Assembly: GCA_948567375.1 (NCBI GenBank)
Contig: OX419757.1
Span: 36,518,001-36,582,000, forward strand
Length of the DNA: 64,000 nt
Direction of reading: 5' to 3'
From: Lunularia cruciata
Lineage: Eukaryota; Streptophyta; Marchantiopsida; Lunulariales; Lunulariaceae
Part shown: one piece after another, positions 56,215 through 64,000 of the stretch
Layout: each line of letters begins with the position of its first letter
How positions within the stretch are numbered: the stretch's first letter is position 1
Made by a program: the position numbers and the translations under genes
The notes under the pieces: generated by a model
Told to the model about the DNA's origin: nothing
The model's input: only the letters and a program-made list of their open reading frames with translations
The model's database searches: none

Positions 56215-59095
56215 GGTGTATCTGCTGCCAAGGTCATGGCAGGGTAAGGGATCGCAGATTTTGTGATTCTTGAAGCCACAGACAGGTGGGTGGACGAGTC
56301 TGCAATGCGGATTTTGCTGGTGGCAAAGTCGAGATCGGTGCTAGGTTGAAGGAGTTAATGGTGAGGGGCCAGTTAATCCGGCTTGGACGCTCGCGCAGGA
56401 GGTCAATTTGCGAAGCTTCTACTCCTTCTTTGACAACGGGACTAGCAATATACATGATCAAAGGTAAACTCTCAGTCTTGAGCACTGCTCTCAATATATC
56501 CCCTGCTGGGCTCTGAAATTGCTATGCCTTCAAACTCAGCAAACCGTAAAGTAGGCCATAAAATTTGCTTACAACCACTCAGTAAACGGAGTTTCTTGCT
56601 TTTGAAAGAGAAATAGTACACCGCAAGATTAGTTTTCTCGCTTTTGGCATGCTTGATAATGATACTCCGCGGAAGAAGATAATATGAAGGATCAACGATG
56701 TTGAGGACGGAAATCACCACAGAGCCTCCCGAGAAGAGCGATACGGGTTTACCAAGTTCCGCGCCGTGCACCATTTCTCACAACAGGAAGAATCTGAAAG
56801 GATCCCGGTGAAAATCTGAACCCTCGGTGATATCAAAATCAGAAAAGTACATAGACGATACAAATGGTTTGCATGCTGCAGAAAAGGCAGAACATTAAAA
56901 AAATAAAAAATCAAGTTGATTCTTTCATAGGATTCGTCCCTATTGAAGAGACAGGAAGCACCGTTGAAGGAGCGGACGCAGCATTTGCCTTCCGGGAAGA
57001 ACTGTCAAAGAATTTGGCAGAAGGAGGACTCGAGGATACTTCCCTGCAAACAGGACAGCGCTTGTTCATCTAGTAATTCATCGATCTATTTCCCTCCTTC
57101 ACTCACAAATTAAGGCTTTACACCGGCGTAACCTCAAGCATGGTTTTCCTCTGGTTTAAAGTGATCTTGCCCTGGAATCAGTTCATGTTCAGCAATAAAA
57201 CTTGAGAAAATCGTTGAAAGTCCTGATCCTTTTCAATTACGTACTCTATCCGCTGCTAGACCAACCAATGTATATAGCTTTGCACAAATTTTAGAATTTG
57301 TACAGATGAAAGCAGATTCCAAAATCCCTCTGGACCAAGAACGTAGTTTTCGTACATTTAAAAAGTACTGAAAGCGAAACAGAAGTTGACGTGGAGTTCT
57401 GTGACTTTGAAGTCGTGAACCCTTGTAACACAAACCTAAAGAGAGGGCTCTTATCTTCTTGCAGCAAGCCTCAGACTCCGATTGAAATGGCGCTAGAGTG
57501 GGGTGGTATTACGACATTACAACTGCAGGTCAATAACTATTCATCCATGTTCAAAGGAGGGGCATCTGACCTGATTGTAAGAAGGGAGGGCAGTGTTAAC
57601 ACGTTTAAAGGTTTCTGGATGTACATACATAGTGATGTAGGTGATAAAGGATCGACAGAAAAAAATGAGTAAGGTACAAAATGCTTATGTCTTATGGTCG
57701 ATTTGTCGTTGAAATGTGCAGAACCACCAAGAGTAAGCAGCTTAAAAGTTACTGGGTCTCTGCCACCGAGGTGAACTTTGGACCCGATCACTTCTTTGCT
57801 GCAGATCCCCAAGGTTTTGCAACGATTTTCCAGCCTCTGCTCAAAGCTTTCCTAAAAGTGGAATCTGAGAATGTGATTGATTCACGTTTCAAATTTAACA
57901 AGGTACATGTTGCGTGCCATCCTGCAATGCACTACAACCGTCAACCTGTGAAAGCTTGGAGTTTCGAGTTCTAAGTAGAACTTTCTGTTTCCTCAAAAGC
58001 TATTCTTGTAGTGAAACTGACTATCAAAGTTCTCTCCTACTGAAGGTTGTGAACAAGATTGAGTACACCGACCGGGGTGACTGTGTCAGCACCGAGGGTG
58101 GTTCTGTCTACAGCGCCAAGGCTGCAGTGGTTGCTGTTAGCATTGGAGCTCTGCAAAGCGGCCTTATTGACTTTGTACCTCTCCTGCCTGTAAGATCATT
58201 TTCACTCTTGGTTACTTACGTCAGCTTTCATACTATCCTGTACTTTGAAGTTTCTTGGCTGCAACCCTCTAATACTGCCAGAAAGTCAGAAACATCACAG
58301 CTGAGCCGATAAAGTTCCTTGAGTATGCTTTCGTTGCCATTTCCTCACATAAATTATTATCTCATCGGAATTCCCATAGTTGAGCTAAGCATTCTCCGCT
58401 CCATGTACATGTTTCCTGCAGTTCTTTGAAGATGTCAGTTATCTACCAATTCAACATGGCAGTCTACACAAAGATCTTTCTGAGTTTTCTCTCAAAGTTT
58501 TGGCCCACAACCAAAGGAGCTGAGTTTATGCTCTCTGCTGATGAGCAAGGAAGCTATTATCCAATCTGGCAGATAATAAACTGTTCACGCACGATTAATG
58601 TAATCAGAACATGCTTATGGTCAATAATGAGGGCCATAAGTTGAAACAAACTCTTGGAGACGTCATGGTGGTGCTCCGAAAGATGTTTGGTCCAGATGTT
58701 CCAGAGGCTGAGGATATATTCTACTACAATTGGGAACAAGATCGTTTCTTCAAGGGTTCATATTCCAACTGGACTATTGGTGTCAGCAGCTACGAATTCA
58801 AGCAATTGCAGGTAACATGGTTTAGAAGACATTTCTCTATCCACAACATTTTTCAAATGCCTCAAATTGTATAGGTCTGGCTGTCAATCTCTTCAACCTA
58901 ACTTCGACAGCAAGCACAATTTCCATGTCAAATTTCCCTGTTAAAAGCTATCCTGGAACTTCACTGAAGCAAGACAACTTCGAGGTTGTAAATGATTTCT
59001 TGCTTGAGAGCAGGCAACTGCGGAACGTGTGTACTTCACTGGAGAACATGCGAGCGAACTCTACAGTGGCTACATCCATGGCGCACTGATCGAAG
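56215..59095 (+). pseudogene. PAO: Polyamine oxidase pseudogene with introns
   Basis: Relic of a flavin amine oxidase of the plant polyamine oxidase family (oxidises spermine/spermidine using FAD, producing hydrogen peroxide). Exons bounded by GT-AG: 56215-56463 (GVSAAKV, ADFVILEATD, GGRVCNADFAG, KVEIGA, PVNPAW), about 56931-57070 (DAAFAFREELSKNLAEGG), 57465-57528 (TPIEMALEW), 57722-57902 (VNFGPDHFFAADPQGF), 58046-58189 (VNKIEYTDRGD, GALQSGLIDF), 58422-58811 (YQFNMAVYTKIFL, LRKMFGPDVPEAEDI, FKGSYSNW) and 59014-59095 (ERVYFTGEHASELYSGYIHGA, the C-terminal FAD-binding box). Closest in memory to apoplastic maize PAO. Defects: TAA near 56253, 1-2 nt frameshifts near 56284, 56341, 57500, 57755 and 58425, an altered stretch near 58570-58615, no N-terminal FAD dinucleotide exon, and no C-terminal tail. 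Introns rule out a processed copy. Confidence 0.85.
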
Positions 59096-60067
59096 GTCAA
59101 GAAGAGACAAGTCTATTTCTTACTATTTGTATAGGCGTGCCATGTGCTCAATGCAAATCTTTACCACTTGTAAAGACCAAAAGATTCTCTCTTTGGGTGT
59201 ATATTTTCTTGTACCTGTTGATGATATATTCCTCCTGATCTCCAATCGAAGACGGATTTTCTGGACTCTTGAATCCAAACACAATCCCACTGTAAAGCAA
59301 CAAGCTCCGCGATCCTCCCCCCAGATGCTTCCGCTAGAGGTTCTCGTCCAATAGTGAAGATAGGAAGATGAGAGAATGGCTTGGGTCTTAATGAGGCCCT
59401 CACACCAAATTGTGCGACTTTCAGAGAGGACAGGCAACGAAGTGGTGAAGTGCTTGAAAATGAACCAGTGTGGGGGTAGGAACGCAAATGGTATGAAGCC
59501 GCCGATAGAGTCTTGCCGAGCTGCTATTCAGGAGCTACCGTGTTTCCCTTATTTTGTGGAAGTTACATAGTCATTAAACTTTTAACAGTTGAAGAATTTT
59601 GCTGCGTTGTGAAATACGAACAATTCCATTTCAGAGTCAGATAACCTCGTTGAAGAATAAACTGCCATCAACTTCCGGACCAATTCTTTACAAGCAAGAA
59701 AGTGTGCATCATGCCTGATGGACCAAAACTTTTCTTGCTCTCAAAGCAAGAAAGTACCTTTAGTTCTGATTTGTGTTAGTAACGGTTTTTGCAGGAAAAA
59801 GAACGGCTCACAAGAATTTGGTGTGACAAGCTTGCGGCGGCGAAGGCCAGTTGCGTATAACTGGGTTCATTCTTAGAAGTTGTTTGGGAAGACCAAATAT
59901 GGCACAAATTTTTGGGGTGAAGGATCTGGTACTTGCAGGCGTAGGTTCCGTTACGGAGGTCACGGGACTGGTGGCGCTGCCTGATGTAACAAGGTTGCGT
60001 ACGTAAATAAAGAGGGTTCATCACGCCATTGTATACAGAATCCTCCATCTACTGTTTGTTTCTATTT
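59096..60067. other. Unassigned sequence downstream of the oxidase relic
   Basis: No recognisable coding domain. Short open frames on both strands lack family features. A direct repeat of AGCAAGAAAGT occurs near 59692 and 59745. Confidence 0.4.
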
Positions 60068-60113
60068 TCCACTTTCAGTGCTTCACCCAGAAGGGTGAAG
60101 AACTGAAAGTGGA
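60068..60113. repeat. Inverted repeat / hairpin with 21-bp arms
   Basis: Arms 60068-60088 and 60093-60113 are complementary with a single mismatch, around a 4-nt AGAA loop. Transcribed from either strand it would fold into a stable stem. It could be a small foldback element remnant or part of an RNA structure. Confidence 0.85.
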
Positions 60114-60152
60114 ACCTAAGGAGTAATCACATTAGGTGACGTTTCATTGAAA

Positions 60153-60276
60153 GCTCCAGTTGTGTGTAGACTGTCCGACTTGCATAGCTGGGATATCTAA
60201 GGTGCATAGTGCATGCTCCAGTTCTGTGTAGGCGGGACTACTTGCATAGCTCGTATATCTTAGGTGCATAGGGCAG
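60153..60276. repeat. Imperfect tandem duplication (about 62 bp unit)
   Basis: Two units starting GCTCCAGTT (60153 and about 60215) share TGTGTAG, ACTTGCATAGCT and ATATCTAAGGTGCATAG-like segments. Confidence 0.75.
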
Positions 60277-60407
60277 ATTTCTCATATAGACTCTATTGGG
60301 GCTTAGCCCCATTTTACCTTGTTGTCTCTCTCTATTGATAAGGTCTTCCCATCCTTCGGTTTTTCTAAGCGGTCGCCTTCTTCTTTCAGGGCTCCTAGGC
60401 CAAGAGG

Positions 60408-60633
60408 GCATTCCACAAAATGAATGTAGTTTGTGAATTCGATAGCCCTCGGGTAGTGTCAAGTCGAAATAAGAATTTTGGGCTTTTCCACAGTCTGCAG
60501 AGTACTTTGGGTGGATTCCACATACATTCCACAAAATGAATGTAGTTTGTGAATTCAATAGCCCTTTGGTAGTGTCAAGTCGAAAAAAAAAATTTTGGGC
60601 TTTTCCACAGCCTGCAGAGTACTTTGGTTGGAT
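60408..60633. repeat. Tandem duplication, 117-bp period
   Basis: Copies start at 60408 and 60525 with CATTCCACAAAATGAATGTAG and end near GCAGAGTACTTTGG. They are over 90 percent identical. Confidence 0.92.
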
Positions 60634-60875
60634 GTTGCTCTCCATTAGCATCATCAATTCTCGGACCAAGGCTTTGTTGTCAATTAAAATTCTATCGAAG
60701 AATAACTAAAATCATATTAAACCAACGAACGATCAATCATCAACCATGCTCTGATTTAACCTCGAACGATTTTATCTGCTCGACACATTCAGTGTACTTC
60801 GGTGAAGACCTAGAAGCTTGTTTCCAAAACTTGCAGCAACCTTTGGTAAAATTGAGTTGACGGTTTTGTTCTCCT
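60634..60875. other. Flank of copia element I
   Basis: No gene or repeat recognised. Confidence 0.4.
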
Positions 60876-61111
60876 TGTTAGATAAACATCTATATAATGG
60901 AGTGTTTTGTGCCTTGTGATCATACGTTACATAACTGTTCGTTATGTAACTGTTCAGACGTTAGACTACTATAGTTAGCTAAGTCACGTTAAGTCAGTTA
61001 TCCAAAACATAACTCTTGCTCTTCTCGAGCTTGATCATGTACCTATATAATCCCAATTGTGGGATTATTTGTTGTTCAATCGATCACCTACTTACATCAT
61101 ATTTTCTCACA
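60876..61111 (+). repeat. 5' LTR of copia element I
   Basis: TGTTAGATAA...TTCTCACA, 236 bp, ending directly at the PBS. It contains a TATA-like TATATAA at about 61045 and another near 60891. Confidence 0.85.
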
Positions 61112-61123
61112 TGGTATCAGAGC
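61112..61123 (+). promoter_or_regulatory. PBS of copia element I
   Basis: TGGTATCAGAGC, the classic complement of the initiator tRNA-Met 3' end in plant copia elements, immediately after the LTR. Confidence 0.95.
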
Positions 61124-61347
61124 AGTAAGCCTTAGAGTTTCTTCTTTAGTTGCTAGTGGACGCCTTAGCACTCATTTTCGAAATTCTGAGAGGTTTAATT
61201 ATTCTTACACACTAGTGTATCTGGAAAAACAAGAATCTCTTGTTCCTCCTCTGAAGAGTGTCTCTTCTCTTTGGATTTTGGGAGAGAATTTTCTCTTATA
61301 TCCTCCGTTAGTTTGGGTTTTGGGAAGGACATTTTCCTCTATCCTCT

Positions 61348-62480
61348 TTGAGTCAAGTCATTTTGTCTGGTGTTGGTGCTCCTGCCCCTATTGGTACTGT
61401 TGATGCTGGTGCTGGTGTTGGTCCTGCTCCTGCTGGTGCTATGTTTGCTACTCCAACCATAAGATTTGATTCCACTTTTGTCAAATTCAATGGCAATTAT
61501 TTCCAATCATGGAAACATTACCTTGTCCTTAAACTGAAAGTAGCTTCAGTTTTTTTAATTGTTGATGGTACTGAAGTCAAACCCACCTCAGTGGCTACTC
61601 CACCTGATTGGGAGCATAGGAACCTTGTTGCTCTTGAAGCAATAACTTCAGCATTAGCTCTAGAAGTCATTCTTACGATCACCCACCTCAGTGGCTACTC
61701 CACCTGATTGGGAGCATAGGAACCTTGTTGCTCTTGAAGCAATAACTTCAGCATTAGCTCTAGAAGTCATTCTTACGATCAGCAGGCACATGTTGGCAAG
61801 TGAAGCATGGATGGAATTAACTACCATGTACAAAGGTACCTATGATGTCACAATCATGTACCTATTGGACACTTTGATGAATTTGAAGATGTGTGAAGGC
61901 ACTAGAGTAACAAAACACATTATTAATTTTTGTGGAATCCTCACCAAGTTAGTTGCGGTGAACAACCCAATCGATGACCAGTAGGCTAAGCTTCATTTGA
62001 TGAGATCTATGCCTCCCAATTTTAAGTATTTTCTGCAATCATTGCAAACACAAAAAACACTACATCTCTCTAGTGTCATTGCTCTTCTTCTTCAAGAAGA
62101 GATCAATATGAAGCATGAAGGTCTTGTAGAGCAAACAACTGCCCTAGCAGTCACACTAGGCTCTACATCTTCTTCTAGAAACAAAGGTAAAGGCAAGGGG
62201 AGCTGGAAGAATGAATCTCATAGGTTTTCTAGTCAGAATTCTTTCAACAGATCTTTTGGTCAGAATCCTTCCCCTGGTCAGAACTCTTTCAATAGATCTA
62301 CCGGTCAGAATTAGAGTTATTTCTCTATATCTTTTGGGGGAAATTCCTCAAGACCTTCTATCATCTGTCACTATTGCTCAAAGAAGGGACATCACATCAA
62401 AGATTTTTGCAAGCACATTGCTGATACAAAGGAGAAAAGAAACAAGGAACACCATCACTCCAATGCTTCTACAACTCACC
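61348..62480 (+). pseudogene. gag: gag of copia element I
   Basis: Ala/Gly/Pro-rich start, then a copia gag core (FVKFNGNYFQSWKHYLVLKL, DWEHRNLVALEAI, AWMELTTMY). The first in-frame ATG visible is 61441, but frame-open sequence extends to 61348. An exact 100-bp tandem duplication shifts the frame at 61681; after it, the frame continues with TAG at 61982 and 62312 and a Ser/Asn/Gln repeat region to a zinc knuckle at 62366-62410 (CHYCSKKGHHIKDFC). Confidence 0.83.
61581..61780 (+). repeat. Exact 100-bp tandem duplication in copia gag
   Basis: 61581-61680 is identical to 61681-61780. The unit length is not a multiple of three and breaks gag. Confidence 0.97.
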
Positions 62481-62485
62481 TCTCT

Positions 62486-62788
62486 TTGTACAATGTTGAT
62501 GTTGTTCCCTCAATCACTCAAGACAAGCAATGGTATATCGACAATGTTGCTTCTCAATACATGACCTACCAACAAACCTGCTTCTTGATCTATGAAGCAT
62601 ACTCACCACCTAGACAAGTTTATTTGGCTGATGGTTCCAGCGTTGCTATTCTAGGCCATGGGACACTTTTTGTGAAGCTTGCTTGTTCAAGGAATGCATA
62701 CATGCTAGAAGATGTTTTACATGTTCCTTTGCTGAACAAGAATCTCTATTCAGCACTTCAGTTGAGTAAGTCACATGGATCATTTTAG
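62486..62788 (+). pseudogene. Protease of copia element I, active site lost
   Basis: The position of W-x-x-DSGAS reads W-Y-I-D-N-V-A-S (Asp codon 62540-62542), so the Ser and Gly of the D-S/T-G triad are replaced. Downstream motifs VYLADGSSVAILGHG and EDVLHVPLLNKNLYSALQL are intact copia features. It ends at TAG 62786. Confidence 0.85.
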
Positions 62789-63735
62789 TTAAAGGAAACC
62801 AACATTTTCCTTTATGATGATTTGCAGAATCTTATTGCATCTTGTCCTAGATTGGAACATTTTTGGCTTCTGGGAGAGTCAATTCAGCAACCTCAAGATG
62901 TTGCAGTCTCTACATCAACTCAATCATCTCAAACTGCTGCAATCTCTATTCCAACCAGGGATACATCTTCTGATATTGCTTCCCTATAGTATCGACAACT
63001 TGGCACATCAGCAAGAAATGAATTCAACTTCTACAAGACCAAGATCTAGTTGCTAGGATGGATCCGATCCATCCTAATTCATTTCCTATTTGCTCAACTT
63101 GTCTTCATGGCAAGCAAACTTGAATTCCTTTACCTCAGGATGGAGCTACCAGAGCCACTGTTCCATTGGCTCTCATTCATTTTGATGTTTGTGGTCCCAT
63201 CTGTTTTGCTACCTTCACTGGTTACAGATATTTTGTGACCTTCATTGATGATTACACAAGATACACGTTCTTGTATCTATGCAAGTTCAAACATGAAGGT
63301 TTTACTTGTTTTCAAGAATATGTCACCTATACAGAAACTCAACTCAATCAAAAGGTCCAGGTGCTACGCTCAGACAATGGTGGTGTACAACTCTGCAGAT
63401 TTTCATCTTTTCTGCAAAGGCAAAGGAATCATGCGCCAGTTCAGCACTCCACATACTCCTCAGCAAAATGATGTTGATGAGAGAAAGAACAGAACATTGG
63501 TGGAAGCAGTACGCACTATGTTATTTGAGTTTGGACTCCCCAAGCCTTACTGGGGAGAGGCAATACAAACCACCAACTTTCTGCAAAATCAAAGTCATAC
63601 CAAAGCCATCTCCTCCAAAGTCACACCCTTCCAACTTTGGTTTGGTTATAAACCTAATCTATCCCTACTTTGTACCCAAAAGTGCATTTTGGGTGCATTG
63701 CTTATGCACATGATCATCTTCTTCCAGATCTAAAC
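62789..63735 (+). pseudogene. Integrase of copia element I
   Basis: A frame-broken GAG-pre-integrase region (62789-63150) is followed by the integrase core: HFDVCGPICF with the first Asp near 63182, VTFIDDYTRYTFLY, RSDNGG near 63370, then after a frameshift near 63390 TPHTPQQNDVDERKNRTL with the Glu, and EAVRTMLFEFGLPKPYWGEAI. The C-terminal part reaches about 63735. Confidence 0.87.
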
Positions 63736-64000
63736 TTGATTCTAAGTCTTCCAAGTGTACTTTCCTTGGCTATAGTCAGGATAGTAAAGCTTATAGACTA
63801 CATAATATATCTGATAACTACATTTTTCTGTCAAGAGATGTTCAATTTCAGGAACATACCTATGCTCCTGAACATCAACAGTGTTCTGACACCTAGGATG
63901 TTCAACTGGATTTCATCTATGATTTGACAATTTTCATTTCCTCACCTACCTCTAGTTCTCAGTCTACCCACATTATCTCCCCACCAACTCCAACTCTGTC
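63736..64000 (+). pseudogene. Integrase-RT linker of copia element I, incomplete
   Basis: Fragments such as FLGYSQDSKAYRL and NYIFLSRDVQF, typical of the region after copia integrase, are followed by a Ser/Pro/Thr-rich linker that continues beyond the window. Confidence 0.75.

Larger units (their letters stand above)
60876..64000 (+). mobile_element. Element I: Ty1/copia retrotransposon, 5' part
   Basis: Plus-strand element starting at a 236-bp LTR, with initiator tRNA-Met PBS, gag, protease, integrase and the start of the integrase-RT linker; it runs out of the window. Stops, a 100-bp duplication and a frameshift near 63390 mark it as defective. Gene order (integrase before RT) and motifs define copia. 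Confidence 0.92.

Noticed and set aside
56472-56914. Minus-strand open frames of 100 and 66 codons
   Set aside because: They lie within the first intron of the oxidase relic and match no family I recognise. Lengths are compatible with chance.
60238-60669. 143-codon minus-strand frame with repeated peptides
   Set aside because: The repetition comes from the 117-bp DNA duplication. No domain or gene context supports a protein.
1-64000. tRNA or rRNA genes, CRISPR arrays, bacterial operons
   Set aside because: No convincing cloverleaf, rRNA core sequences, or regularly spaced short repeats were seen. The repeats present are LTRs, microsatellites and local duplications.

Overview
The window is a repeat-dominated stretch of land-plant nuclear DNA. 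Evidence: plant-type Ty3/gypsy and Ty1/copia LTR retrotransposons, a tRNA-Asp-type and an initiator-tRNA-Met-type primer binding site, and an intron-containing relic of a plant polyamine oxidase. A large-genome gymnosperm, fern or lycophyte would fit, but the species cannot be fixed from the sequence. No bacterial or organellar genes, rRNA, tRNA genes or CRISPR arrays were seen.

Layout. (1) 1-4475: plus-strand, decayed Ty3/gypsy element B (PBS, gag, protease, RT), broken at an abrupt junction near 4476. (2) 4476-52822: an old minus-strand element of the same family (C), opened up by nested insertions. Element A (4532-17226, TSD TACTA, nearly complete) sits in its 3' LTR. Solo LTR S (20392-24166, TSD AAAAG) sits in its gag. 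Element D, another gypsy family (25772-33588), solo LTR E (35368-48002, TSD CCTTC) and solo LTR G (48826-52610) all sit in its 5' LTR. Element F (37582-47475), a third gypsy family, sits inside E. Removing the insertions restores a C 5' LTR of about 3.74 kb, matching the 3.78 kb LTRs of A, S and G. (3) 52823-54330: a minus-strand Ty1/copia fragment. (4) 54331-60875: low-copy-looking DNA with microsatellites, a multi-exon polyamine oxidase pseudogene (56215-59095), a 21-bp-arm hairpin and two small tandem duplications. (5) 60876-64000: the 5' part of a plus-strand Ty1/copia element.

Two things stand out. Element F carries, in the same reading frame as its protease and between protease and RT, a domain with the ordered motifs of a C5 cytosine DNA methyltransferase (DNMT3-like), and a PHD finger after its DD35E integrase. 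This suggests a retrotransposon with both a DNA-methylating and a chromatin-reading module; its termini are also permuted relative to a normal LTR element. The A/B/C/S/E/G family carries a coding frame of about 875 codons inside its LTR, on the U3 side, predicting a globular N-terminal domain, a basic/acidic linker and a long coiled coil. Remnants in divergent LTR subfamilies still resemble it at the protein level.

All elements here carry stop codons or frameshifts. Many stops in A and F are explained by single C-to-T changes in CG or CHG contexts, as expected for heavily methylated plant repeats.
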